Below are positions 20,760 to 32,203 of a stretch of 64,000 nt of DNA, piece by piece; the first letter of the stretch is position 1; every line of letters begins with the position of its first letter. The stretch is from Rhipidocladum racemiflorum (taxonomy: Eukaryota; Streptophyta; Magnoliopsida; Poales; Poaceae), in assembly GCA_036346355.1 (NCBI GenBank), contig JAYEVF010000026.1, forward strand, positions 1,178,001 through 1,242,000. The letters are read 5' to 3'. The notes below the pieces were generated by a model. That model saw only the letters and a list, made by a program, of their open reading frames with translations, did not search any database and was not told where the DNA came from. The position numbers and the translations under genes are program-made.

Positions 20760-23090
20760 GTACCGCAATATCCCCAAGTATCGTAGCCGATAACCACTTT
20801 TCGCGACTATTATAATTAGCACTTTTCAACTATCCGAAAATTCATACAACAGAAGGTGTAATTACAATATTTTTGCAAAATATGGTACTTCGTATAGTGA
20901 AGAGCAATCCAGCTGCATTCTTCCAAAAAAACGGACTCAAACGGGACATTTTACCGCCTGCCGATTATGCTCAAGTTGTCATATTTGTACGCGACTATTA
21001 TAATTAGCCCTTTTCAACTTGCCGGAAATACATACAACGGAAGATGTAATTTCATTTTTTTTCCATAATACGGTAGTCCGTATAGTCAAGAGCAAATCAG
21101 CTGCATTCTTCCGAAAAAATGGACTCACACGTGATATTTTACGGCCGGCCGAATATGCTTAAGTTGTCATATTTGTTCGCGACCCTTATAATTTGCCCTT
21201 TTCAACTATACGAAAATACATACAACGGAAGGTGTAATTACAATATTTTTCATAATATCGTAGTCAGTATATAGAAGACCAAATCAGCTGCATTCTTCCA
21301 AAAAAATGGACTCACACGTGATATTTCACGGCGGGCCGAATATGCTTAAGTTGTCATATTTTTCCGCGACTATTATATTTAGCCCTTTTCAACTATACGA
21401 AAGAACATACAACGGAAGGTGTAATTACAATATTTTTCCATAATATCGTAGTCAGTATATAGAAGAGCAAATCAGCTGCATTCTTCCGAAAAAATGGATT
21501 CACACGTGATATTTTACGGCCGGCCGAATATGCTTAAGTTGTCATATTTGTTCGCGACCGTTATAATTAGCCCTTTTCAACTATACGAAAATACATACAA
21601 CGGAAAGGGGAATTACAATATTTTTCCATAATATCGTAGTCAGTATACAGAAGAGCAAATCAGCTGCATTCTTCCGAAAAAATGGACTCACACGTCATAT
21701 TTCACGGCGGGCCGGATATGCTTAAGTTGTCATATTTGTTCGCGACCGTTATATTTAGCCCTTTTCAACTATACGAAAGTCCATACAACGGAAGGTGTAA
21801 TTACAATATTTTTCCATAATATCATAGTCAGTATACAGAAGAGCAAATCAGCTGCATTCTTCTGAAAAAATGGACTCACACGTGATATTTTACGGCCAGC
21901 CGAATATGCTTAAGTTGTCATATTTGTTCGCGACCCTTATAATTAGCCCTTTTCAACTATACGAGAATACATACAACGGAAGGTGTAATTACAATATTTT
22001 TTCATAATATCGTAGTCAGTATATAGAAGAGCAAATCAGCTACATTCTTCCGAAAAAATGGACTCACACGTGATATTTTACGGCCGGCCGAATATGCTTA
22101 AGTTGTCATATTTGTTCGCGACCCTTATAATTAGCCCTTTTCAACTATACGAAAATACATACAACGGAAGGTGTAATTACAATATTTTTCCATAATATCG
22201 TAGTCAGTATACAGAAGAGCAAATCAGCTGCATTCTTCCGAAAAAATGAACTCACACGTGATATTTCACGGCGGGCCGAATATGCTTAAGTTGTCATATT
22301 TTTCCGCGACTATTATATTTAGCCCTTTTCAACTATACGAAAGTACATACCACGGAAGGTAAAATTACAATATTTTTCCATAATATCGTAGTCAGTATAT
22401 AGAAGAGCAAATCAGATGCATTCTTCCGAAAAAATGGATTCACACGTGATATTTTACGGCCGGCCGAATATGCTTAAGTTGTCATATTTGTTCGCGACCG
22501 TTATAATTAGCCCTTTTCAACTATACGAAAATACATACAACGGAAAGGGGAATTACAATATTTTTCCATAATATCGTAGTCGCATATCTGTAAGAGCAAA
22601 TCAGCTGCATTCTTCCGAAAAAATGGACTCACACGTCATATTTCACGGCGGGCCGGATATGCTTAAGTTGTCATATTTGTTCGCGACCGTTATATTTAGC
22701 CCTTTTCAACTATACGAAAGTCCATACAACGGAAGGTGTAAGTACAATATTTTTCCATAATATCGTAGTCGATTATCTGAAGAGCAAATCAGATGCATTC
22801 TTCCGAAAAATGGACTCACACGTGATATTTTACTACGGCCGAATATGCTTAAGTTGTCATATTTGTTCGCAACCCTTATAATTAGCCCTTTTCAACTATA
22901 CGAAAATACATACAACGGAAGGTGTAATTACAATATTTTTCCATAATATCGTAGTCAGTATACAGAAGAGCAAATTAGCTGCATTCTTCCAAAAAAATGG
23001 ACTCACACGTGATATTTCACGGCCGGCCGAATATGCTTAAGTTGTCATATTTTTCCGCGACTTATAATTATCCGTACTTTGAATATTCTT
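20760..23090 (+). repeat. 187-bp satellite array, about 12 monomers, with higher-order structure
   Basis: The landmark GCTTAAGTTGTCATATTTG recurs at about 20969, 21158, 21347, 21533, 21719, 21908, 22096, 22282, 22469, 22655, 22847 and 23035, a period of 186-192 bases. Monomers fall into types. A five-monomer block beginning at 21347 is repeated from 22282 with type-specific differences kept (for example CGGAAAGGGGAATTAC, and CGTCATATTTCACGGCGGGCCGG). The first two monomers are more diverged. Each has CACGTGATATTT and GGCCGGCC. No ORF. Confidence 0.9.
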
Positions 23091-23466
23091 AAGTTGTGAT
23101 ATTTCCATAATTATAAGTTGTCATCATCCAAACTTTCGTTGCATTGGCACTGGAGACGTCTGTCAAAGCACTGCTGGCAAAGCCTGCAGGACATATCATG
23201 TCATCAAATGCATGCGTGGCAGAGAATGCCTTAGTCGTCCTGTCAAAGCATAGCTGCCAAAGCCTGACTGGCACCTCCCTACCAGCTACAAAGCTGCATG
23301 CATTTGTCGCTTCCAAGCACAGGCAGAGCTGCAAACGAAACCGATGCTCGCTTTATCAATTCAAGCTATTTAACCCCCTTCCTGGCTTCGCAGCATTGCA
23401 TCAACCGAACGACTGGTCCAATACAACAAAGAGAACCATCCCCCGCAAACCAAACGAGCAGCACCA
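23091..23466. other. 5' flank of second GRF-type gene
   Basis: After a last satellite remnant there is promoter-like DNA. CTGTCAAAGCA(C/T)(T/A)GCTG(G/C)CAAAGCCTG occurs twice (about 23160-23182 and 23239-23262). A weak TATA candidate, CTATTTAA, lies near 23366. Confidence 0.35.
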
Positions 23467-24044
23467 ATGGAGTTTCCCTCGCCCCCAAGGCACAGCGTTG
23501 TCCAAACCATCCCCGAAGGCACGGAGGCCCCCATGTGCCTATGCGGGGATCCTTGCCGCTTCCAGCAGTCCATAGATAACTCATACACATACGGTATGAG
23601 GTACTGGAGCTGCCGCAACCACGACTCTGAGCCAGCGGCTGAGATTCGTGCGGCGGAGAAGCCCTGGTATGTTCGTGAATCGCAGCTATCGCTGCAACGA
23701 TCCTGTAAGTGTATAACACCATGTGATGTAACCAATTGCAGCCTCCACTGTGCGAGTTCATCCGATTCTACGACGCGGAACAAACTATCGAGATGGAAAG
23801 GATGCGGAATTGGGAGTACTCGCATCGGAGGGCTATGGTGGAACAGCAGTGGTGTGAGCAGGATCAGGAGGAGAAGCGCAAGCAGCGTCTGGAACTGATG
23901 CTTGCACAGAGGGAGGCCGAACGGGAGCGCCATGCCGCGGAGAGGGAGGCTGAGTGCGAGAGAAAGCGTGAGAGGGCAGCTAGGGCCAGGGCGGCAGGAG
24001 CTGAAGGGTTGCGTAAGGGAAAATATCCTCGCTGCTCTCAGTAA
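23467..24044 (+). CDS. GRF-type zinc-finger/coiled-coil protein, splice junction uncertain
   Basis: From ATG 23467 the protein reads MEFPSPPRHSVV, then a GRF-like finger: MCLCGDPCRF, YGMRYWSCRNH. The matching second half, PPLCEFIRFYDAE, starts at 23742 right after TTGCAG. It continues as a long charged coiled coil rich in Glu and Arg (QEEKRKQRLELMLAQREAE), ending at the stop 24042-24044. The obvious donor (GTAAGT at about 23708) would give a 34-base intron and the wrong phase; GTATGT at 23667 gives 75 bases but also the wrong phase. Either the true junction differs or a small indel has broken the gene. Function unknown; the finger class is the same as at 19965 and 27865. Confidence 0.55.
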
Positions 24045-25123
24045 AGTGTACGAGAAGGGCCGTTTTGTTGTTCACTTTCCCTAAGGCATATTAGGTTTAG
24101 TCCGGTACACTCGGTAGAGTTCCGTACATGCCATTGTTGTTTACCATTTGTAAGCCGTATGTAATTTATTACATTCTTATTTCTGCCCATCTATCGGTAG
24201 AGTGTACCGTACATATATTTCACATCTTTGACAAAAGCTACACAAAGTCTCAAAAAAATTATTACAAAATTATCGGTACAGTGTACACAAATAATAATTA
24301 TAACTACAATTCAAAAGCGTATCCTTAATTCATATGATTTATTAAATTTGGAGTTGTATAGCGAAAGTTATTTGCATTTCAATCGGATCCGGTCGATTAA
24401 CCAGAGAAAACTCAAAAATTTCAGCGAAATAATGAAACAAAAAACAAAAAACAAGTGTATTTTTCTGTAATTTTTTATTTTTGCTATTTTTATTTTTTGT
24501 TGTATATTTCTGCAATTTTTAATTTACAAGTGGTATATTTCAGCGTTTTTCCACCTCCGGACATAGCCAACAGACGGTAAAGTCATATACAGTGGTAATG
24601 TCTAACATTGGAGCATTTTTTCCTAATTAATAAGCATATTCTTAATAAGCCTGATTTTACGAAATTTTACAAAGTTCGTAATCCAAATGATTTTTCGAAA
24701 ATTCAGGCAGTTTAATTTATTCAATTTGGAATTGAACGGAAACTAATTTGCATTTAAAAAATATCGTCCAGAGAAAAAAAAACCAAAAATATAATAATGA
24801 CATGTGTCAACGCGGGGCGGAGCAACCTGGCTGCCGCCGTGTGGGGTGGCGGCTGCCAGGGCTGCCGCCAGGGGGTGTGGCGGCCGCCGTGTGGCGTGGT
24901 GGCCGCCACGTGGCACGGCGGGAACCACGGGTATTTTTGCTATTTTATTTTTTTGTTGTATATTTCTGAAATTTGTATTTATATGTTGTATATTTAGGCA
25001 TTTTTTCCCACCAAAACATGGAGCAGCAATGGGTAACTGCGATTGTCCTATGCTGCTATGCACGATCCGGACGTCGTGTAATTGCGATTGCCCACAGGAG
25101 TATCATGAAAATCTCCAATAGAC
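24045..25123. repeat. AT-rich stretch with a diverged 400-bp direct duplication
   Basis: The segment from about 24325 to 24560 resembles 24700-25015: shared GTTGTATATTTCTG, TTTGCATTT, GTCCAGAGAAAA-like and AATTTGGA(G/A)TTG words in the same order. The second copy has a 130-base island of about 75% GC at 24805-24935 (CTGCCGCC and GGCGGC words). No gene is supported. Confidence 0.5.
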
Positions 25124-25126
25124 TTA

Positions 25127-26254
25127 GCCCCTGATTGTTTCAACTTTTTCACCGATTTAAAAAGCCAAAAAGCCTAAGCCGAAACAAACGACTGACTTGT
25201 AAGCTAGGCTTTGAAAAAACCTAAAGCCCATGTATAACTATAAGCAAAAGCCAGGCAAGAGGTGCTTTTCTGGGCTTTTTAAAGATAAAATAACCCTTTG
25301 CCACTAAAAGTCTCCAAAATTACTCACCTAATGCCATCATATATAAACCGAGAATCCCTTCCCCATCTCATTTAGGGTATTTTAGACTTTTCATTAATAA
25401 GGTACATGTTAGATTAATTGGGTGAGTTAAGCCCATTTAATTATAATTTCAAGGCACATGAATAAAAGTATGCGCTGCCCTTTCATCTACCGGCTCTTGA
25501 CATTCATCTTCCTGCTCTTGGCCTTCCTTTCCTAGCGCTATAAAAGGGCAGGCATATACTAAAGAAAGAACAACTCTCCTTATCCACTATAGCGTTGCTC
25601 GTTTGCATACCTGGCTCTGTTTTCCTGCGCGCACAGGCAAACGGAGTAAGCAGGCCTCCGAAGCCCCGTTTGCGTGAGATCCTGCTCGGGATACGCCGGT
25701 GATAAGGTTTTTGGGGAGCGCACTTCCTGCGTGATTGCTCGGATTTTTCTACTACTTCGTTGTCTACTTCCTGGTGGCCGATCGAGGGACTGCACTGCGA
25801 ACATCTTCCTGCATCAAAGTTTGATCGACTACACCGAACAACTGCGATCATGACAACTGATCAGCAGAAAAGCACCACCAGTGTCACCGGCACTGGTCCT
25901 GCTGCAGGGTATAATTTCATAAACTACATTGTGTTATTTTTATGGTTTTCGATCGCTTGCATATGCGATGAATATGTTAGCTACTCCTTATGTTAAGTAC
26001 TACATGTTCAGTATGTATTTTAGTACTGTTTGGTTTATCAATATGATCACTCATTTTGTCATGTTATATAAACTCTAGATTAAAATTAATCGAAAAGTAC
26101 CTAATTTCCCAACAGTACACCATCCAACCCATCAATAAGTTAGGATACCAAACAATATGTCTTGGCTTAAAAATAGATGGCTTAAATGCTCATTAAGCTA
26201 AAAAGCTAGCTTTAAGCCAAAAGCCAAAAAGCCCGAGCTGAAACAAACAGGACC
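25127..26254. mobile_element. Non-autonomous PIF/Harbinger-like element, 1.1 kb
   Basis: Ends are inverted repeats: left CCCCTGATTGTTTCAAC, right GCTGAAACAAACAGGACC. They are flanked by TTA on both sides (25124-25126 and 26255-26257). A TTA duplication and such termini fit PIF/Harbinger (Tourist-like) elements. Words like AAGCCAAAAAGCC occur near both ends. The core (25500-25915) is GC-richer and holds a short ORF from ATG 25850 that ends within the element; it encodes nothing I recognise and may be captured DNA. Confidence 0.65.
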
Positions 26255-26257
26255 TTA

Positions 26258-27527
26258 GTACATGAAAAAAAAACACAAAGTATTTATTAAGAACAATCCA
26301 GAAGCACATATATATTATTAATAAGTCTAAGAAGACTATAGTAATACATCGAGGACAAAAGCAATTCGAGAGAAGACCGCCTTAACTAGAGCAGAATAAG
26401 AGAGAGCCATGAGCATTGATGGTCTAGAGTATTGATCCATTCCCATATTACGGAGTTTATTCTATAGTTGATGGTCTAGAGTATTGATCCATTCCCACAT
26501 ATTTCACATATTACGGATCATTACTTACCATCAAAATGAGTATATAAAAACTTGTGTAGTTATATATACTCACATCAATTTAAATTCAGTTTGTTTGTCT
26601 TATTAATCATTAAAGAATACTTCATCTTATGTTGGTGTTCCTTGATTAATTAAGGATAAATAGATAGTTCTTGAGTATAATGAAGTATTAATTGCATCGA
26701 TGTACTCAAGACACCTTTAAATCATTCAAATTGATTTGGGTTGTGTTTAATCAATCTGGAAGCATCTATTATGTGTTCATGGAGTGCAATAAATGAATGA
26801 GATAACCATATTTGTTGGACTAACGGTTTTTCCTTGAGATTGTGTATATAGACTTAGTCCAGCAAGGTTGAGATAAAGATTTTGGATAAGAAGTCATCAT
26901 GTGTTGATGAGCTTCAAGAGAAGAATCCCGAAGTGAAGACGAGAGCTAGAAGAGAGTTCATTATGTGTTGATGAATATGAAGAGAAGATGTGTTGTGATC
27001 CCGAGAGAAAAGAAATGATTGAAGATCATTAAACTCGAAAGGGGACAGCATGCGGGGAAGGTATAGCTAGATAGGTTAAGGATGTTTTCTATCCCTTTTG
27101 TCTAGTTTTAATGCCGTATTATTAAAAGGGTTTTGAGTCTTTTCTTTAAGCTTCATCATGTGTTGATGAACTCAATTCGGTTCACTCAAGCTTAAACTCT
27201 TGATCAGTTTTGGTATGAAAAACTAATCATTTGGTATGTATTGTAATAGGTGAAGATTGCATTGGTAAACACGTATTTAGCGAAATTGCTCTCACCCAGC
27301 AGCCTCCATCCCAGACTCCCACGCTGAATACCTAGCTCCTCCTCACTCTCGCCGTGCTTCGGCAAGATCAGAGCCCAGACATGCAAATATCATCCTCCCT
27401 CGCCACATGCCACGAATCTCTCACCGTGGAAAAAATTGATGATTTGTTCTGAAGTTGATCAACCTTTAATGATTTACCCCTGGACGTCTCACTGACATCA
27501 ACTTCGCGGCAAATCATCAAAACCCCA
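26258..27527. other. Intergenic, AT-rich, no gene
   Basis: Contains two copies of TTGATGGTCTAGAGTATTGA (26418 and 26468) and four CATCATGTGTTGATGA-like words (26896-27170). It could be an old LTR remnant; no ends were found. Confidence 0.4.
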
Positions 27528-27536
27528 CTCACCGTC

Positions 27537-27714
27537 GAGAAAATTGATAATATGCCACCGCAAAGATGAGCCCTTGCCCAAATGCCACTATGGTCATGGA
27601 TCACTTTAAAATGCCACTCGAAATGACGCCATCTCGCCCACGATGCCATTCCGGCCATTTTGCTGCAGTTATGACCATTTTACCCCCTCGGTCGGTGCTT
27701 GAACTTGGTTGGAC
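27537..27714 (+). repeat. Left TIR of MULE
   Basis: Matches the reverse complement of 32204-32369, including CCAAATGCCACTATGGTC and CATTTTGCTGCAGTTATGAC. Confidence 0.92.
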
Positions 27715-27864
27715 TCGTTGGTTGGTTCTCACCGAGTAGACCCAACCGAGGAGCTCTCCTCGCTCTTCATTCTCTTCGTTCTCAGCTCTCCCTCCCCAAG
27801 ACCGGTGACAGAGACAAAGACTGCGACAGCAAGCTACGCACAGGCAAACTCAAGGCGGTTCTTG

Positions 27865-28389
27865 ATGCTGCAATACGGCCCTAGTGGGCTGCCGCTTGTG
27901 GATTGCCCTAGGTGCGGCGACCGTATTTTGGAGCTCATGTCCCGATCGAAGAGGAACCCAAGAAGGACTTTTTTCAAATGCTAGAGGAATGAGCAAGAGG
28001 TGAGTCCAATTCATGAACTTTTTTGTGATTTTTGTTTTGTTTTGTAGGGTTTATGGGAGAGATCGGTTTGTGGCTTAATGTGGTTGTTTTGCTGATGACA
28101 GATCCCTGGGAGGTGTTTATTTTACATGTGGCATGAGCAATATGCTGAGTTCATCGCAAACGAAGCTATCACCGAAGGCCTGAATGATCCAATCAATGAA
28201 GGGGCATGTACTGATTGCTTCAATGTGGATTATAGGATGGAGAAACGTGTTAACCATGTTGTTGATAAGAACATGTTACAGTTGCTCCAGATGTGTCGTA
28301 TTCTTGTTGTGAGCAATGTACTTATTGCAGCATTGGTTTTGTTGGGTGTGGCTGTGATGCTAGTTAAGTTGTTAGTTATGTACTTATAG
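27865..28389 (+). pseudogene. GRF zinc-finger protein encoded inside the MULE, one premature stop
   Basis: Exon 1 (about 27865-27999) encodes LVDCPRCGDRILELMSRS and TFFKC. Exon 2 (28102-28389) begins IPGRCLFYMWHEQYAEF. Together they make a GRF finger split by an intron (GAG|GTGAGT, GACAG|ATC). The only break is TAG at 27982-27984, right after the FFKC cysteine. The rest is a linker, a short coiled coil (EKRVNHVVDKNMLQLLQM) and a hydrophobic C-terminal helix (LIAALVLLGVAVMLVKLLV). The layout is the same as the gene at 19965. The frame is open upstream to 27709, but that start falls in the TIR, so 27865 is preferred. It ends five bases from the transposase stop. Confidence 0.75.
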
Positions 28390-30101
28390 CTTGCTTATCT
28401 ATGACCAACCTCCCCACATCTCTTACACTTCATTGGGCCTCTAATCATTGTTTTCTGTTTTCCATTGTTTCCTTGCTTGGCACTAGAGTTGCTGCCACCT
28501 TCAAGAAAACATTTCATCCTAAGCTTTCTTTGCCTTCCAACTCCCCTTTTGCCCAGTGGTGCTCCTACTTCATATAATAAGTCTACCTGTGGCCATTGTG
28601 CCTTGTCAGTCATGGGTTCTATGCGGCCAGCGTATGCAGCCTTAAATTTGGCAACAATATAGTGGTCATGCACATAGTCTTCCATGTTATACACCCTATG
28701 AGTAGTGATACTTGCAAGTGCATGGTCACAAGGCTTGCCAGTATGCTGCCACTCACAGCAAGTACATTGATGTTCATACTCTTTTACCACATGACTCTCA
28801 CCAGAACTATTGTCCCAAACCTCTACAACTACCCTATCTGCTTTGACTACTCTTATGTGTCCCAGGCCTGTATGTTTATCATGCACATGAACCCTGTATG
28901 CCCTTGCTGCAGGGTACATTTCACTAAAAGTGTCACCATGGAATTGCTTTACAAAGTTCTGCATTAGATGCCTAAAACACTCCCTCTTCTCTGCATGAGG
29001 GAATAACTTGCTAGTAGCATTTTCTAAGCCTTTACATGCATCTATACATGTGGCCAACAGGGGAAGTTCTCCTAATGCCTTGTCAAGCTGAGTCATCCAC
29101 CAAGTCCAATTATCTTCAGTTTCAGAATCAAAGAACCCAAAAGCTACAGGATACATCCAGTTATGGCCATCCAAAGTTGTAGCAGCAGCCAATTGACCAT
29201 TCTACCTTCCATTAAGGGCAGTGCTATCAAGGCTACGGTATGGTCTACACCCATTGACAAACTCCTCAATACATGGTCTCAGTGCACAAAAAAACCTGTG
29301 GAAATACACACTTCCATCTACACATCTAGTGCCTATCTCTACAACACTTCCAGGTGACCTATTTATGACCTCTACCTTCCATCTATAAAGCAACTGAAAT
29401 GATTCCTCCCAACTACCATACATTTCCCTGAGAGCTTTTTGTTGCCCCTTCCAAACAGTGTCATAATCTATGGATCTCTGGTATTGACCTTCTAGTTTTT
29501 TTTGCAAGTCCCAAGCACCAAGAGTAGGGTTACCTCGAAGAATAGGAACAACCCTTTCGGCAACCCATGATTGAGTTGTTGTAGTTCCGCTAACTCTGTT
29601 GCTAGAAGCGCATGTGTGCGTCCCTTTCAATACTGACACCTGCAATCAAGACATACAATCTCATTAGATGCATAAACTTGAAACCACAATTTACACATTT
29701 CATGACATAAATAACATGTTAGCATATAAATAATAAAAGGTTGATACCATTATCGTTTTCATATCATTTCTCTTGCATCCAACAATCCTCCAAGGACAAC
29801 CTTCAGCTTTGCAGTACCCTCTGAATCTTGCCTGATCAGTTTTTTCAATTCCCAGCTCAAACTCCTCATTTACTGCAAACTGCCTGACAGCTAGCCTGAA
29901 CTTTTTGATGGATGGATATAGGGTGCCTAGTTCCATTTTGGGGTGGTCCTTGTCATAGGAAATACACAATTCTTCTCGCATGGAGTCATCAACAACAATG
30001 GCAGCATCTTGGAGACAATGTTGAGCATCATTTGAGTTTCTAGATCCTCCCCCTGCACTTTGCCCCTCATCAGTCCTTACCCTATCATCATTGCTTCTAT
30101 C

Positions 30102-30679
30102 TGTTAGAACTAATCTTGTAATTAGGTTATTAGATAGAAGATTAGTAGGGTCAATTAGAGTCATGCATTAGGCTAAGAAGTAATTAGTCGTATGCATGGT
30201 TTGCATGTGTTAGTTTTAGTTATCTAGTCATTGCATGAGTGAGTTTGTGTCATTGGATAGTAGTTAGCAATGCATTGCATGAAGGAGGAGTTGGATGCCG
30301 ATGTGAGGGTGCATGGTGCATGCAGATCTAGTCGTTGGGTGCATGCGCACGACGCGGGCTCGGCCATGACCTGGCGATTAGATCCGAAGAAAATGCGTCG
30401 CTCTGATGACTCGGCCATCCAGTGAATATGCCGCATGCACATGTGTGTCTATATAATCTTGTACAAGAGAGAGCCTCAAGGAGTAGAGAGTAGTTAGGAA
30501 CAAAGAAGAAATGCACTAACTCAAGTCCGTTGTAATCTTGAGTCGGTAGATATCTTTAAGGGTGTGTTCCTTGTATTCTTGGTGAGATAAGTACAAGAAT
30601 ATATAAGTGTGTATGTTCTTGGTGTATTTTGTTCGTGTATCCATGAGTTCGCGTGTGTTTTATCTTGGGAGTTCCAACA
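30102..30679 (+). repeat. 5' LTR of TRIM element
   Basis: 578 bp, TGTT...AACA. Contains TATATAATC near 30450 as a TATA candidate. Confidence 0.9.
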
Positions 30680-30681
30680 AT

Positions 30682-30697
30682 TGGTATCAGAGCTTGG
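30682..30697 (+). other. PBS of TRIM element (initiator tRNA-Met type)
   Basis: TGGTATCAGAGCTTGG, two bases after the LTR; its first 12 bases are the classic plant PBS complementary to tRNA-iMet. Confidence 0.9.
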
Positions 30698-31018
30698 TGA
30701 AGAAGATGGCGGCGACGTGATGCGGCGTACAAGAGCCAGCGTTGTGGCGGTGGCAAAGAGAGTGTGCATGCCCCGATGTATATGCAAGCGAGAGCAGCAC
30801 TGCTGGTCGCGAGGTAGCTTGTGTGCCCAAATGTGAAGATGTGAGGAGATTGACGAGGTGTGTTCGGGATGTTGTAGAGGTGTGTCATTCATCCTGCAGT
30901 CGATTCCAAGTATGTGAAGATGGATCCGACGAGTTGAGTCCAAGGCAAAAAAGTGGCGTGACATTATCTTGAAGTCGCATCCAAAGAAATTGTTTAGGTT
31001 ACAAGATTAGGGGCTAAT

Positions 31019-31596
31019 TGTTAGAACTAATCTTGTAATTAGGTTATTAGATAGAAGATTAGTAGTGTCAATTAGAGTCATGCATTAGGCTAAGAAGTAA
31101 TTAGTTGCATGCATGGTTTGCATGTGTTAGTTTTAGTTATCTAGTCATTGCATGAGTGAGTTTGCGTCATTGGTTAGTAGTTAGCAGTGCATTGCATGAA
31201 GGAGGAGTTGGATGCCGATGTGAGGGTGCATGGTGCATGCAGATCTAGTCGTTGGGTGCATGCGCACGACGCGGGCTCGGCCATGACCTGGCAATTGGAT
31301 CCGAAGAAAATGCGTCGCTCTGATGACTCGACCATCCAGTGAACATGCCGCATGCACATGTGTGTCTATATAATCTTGTACAAGAGAGAGGCTCAAGGAG
31401 TAGAGAGTAGCTAGGAACAAAGAAGAAAGGCACGAACTCAAGTCTGTTGTAATCTTGAGTCGGTAGGTGTCTTTAAGGGTGTGTTCCTTATATTCTTGGT
31501 GAGCTAAGTACGAGAATATATAAGTGTGTGTGTTCTTGGTGTATTTTGTTCATGTATCCATGAGTTCGCGTGTGTTTGATCTTGGGAGTTCCAACA
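31019..31596 (+). repeat. 3' LTR of TRIM element
   Basis: 578 bp, the same length as the 5' LTR, followed by the CTATC TSD. Confidence 0.9.
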
Positions 31597-32203
31597 CTAT
31601 CATCATTGCTTCTCCTTGTATCCTCCTCTCTTAATCCTAGTAAAACAAACAACTGATCCTCAATCATCTGTTGTATTCTACTTTCCTCATCTTGCGAGTC
31701 TTGAATCCTTATATTATCCCAGTCAATTGCCTCTTCACTTGATACACCAATACCACTATCCCAACACTAAGGCCAATGCATCACGACTGCCCATTGCATC
31801 TACATTACTAGCCATTGCATTTGCAACAACAGCTTCTTCTTCACCACTAACATCGTCATGCGGTGGAGTCCATGGCAATGACCAATCTACTGTACTATCT
31901 ATCCATGCATCTAATCTAGAATCGCTCACTTTATCCACGCCCTTGGGGTTCATCACACCAAGCTCGCTGGGATCCCTCGAGAATCACTACGCTAGGGTTT
32001 CATGCACAGAACAAAAGAAGAGAACGAACAGATCAAAACAAGAGAGAGAAACCCCAGTGGGCAGGATGAGCCTTCTCACAGGGGAAACATGGTCTCACCT
32101 TCACAAATTGGCGCCGCTGCCACTCCGTCGTCGGTCCCAGTGAAGACAGCCATCCAATGGGGAGGAGATGAGATTGGGTCTCGAAGGAGATTGGGATTGA
32201 GTT

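Larger units (their letters stand above)
30102..31596. mobile_element. TRIM-like LTR retrotransposon nested in the MULE transposase
   Basis: Two 578-bp LTRs (30102-30679 and 31019-31596) begin TGTTAGAAC and end GTTCCAACA. The interior is only 339 bases and has no coding capacity. A tRNA-iMet-type PBS, TGGTATCAGAGCTTGG, is at 30682-30697. Purine-rich AGGGGCTAAT precedes the second LTR. The flanking CTATC at 30097-30101 and 31597-31601 is a perfect 5-bp TSD. The LTRs differ at about two dozen sites by eye (roughly 4%), so the insertion is not recent. The target was already a 15-bp tandem repeat (CTATCATCATTGCTT). Confidence 0.92.
28395..31956 (-). pseudogene. mudrA-like MULE transposase, split by a TRIM element
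   Basis: Read on the - strand. The N-terminal acidic region (MNPKGVDKVSDSRLDAW) begins at 31953 and runs into the TRIM insertion. After it, 30101-29750 carries the MuDR DNA-binding-type domain (FRLAVRQFAV, EGCPWRIVGC). An intron of about 110 bases joins it to 29640-28395. The DDE part is recognisable: LDGHNWMYPVAFGFFDSET, CIDACKGLENA and RECFRHLMQNF. A SWIM finger follows, CTCCEWQHTGKPCDHAL, then a CCHC start CKRCGEVGHR cut by a stop. TAG at 29202-29204 sits where Gln is expected. A frameshift lies near 31760. Not functional. Confidence 0.85.

Noticed and set aside
23089..23933. - strand frames over the second GRF gene
   Set aside because: Shadows of the + strand gene, which has finger and coiled-coil motifs.
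25850..25996. ATG with MTTDQQKSTTSV as a small gene
   Set aside because: No domain, runs into AT-rich DNA, lies within a non-autonomous transposon.
30521..30964. - strand 147-codon frame in the TRIM element
   Set aside because: Crosses the LTR-interior border; no similarity to gag or pol; TRIM interiors are non-coding.
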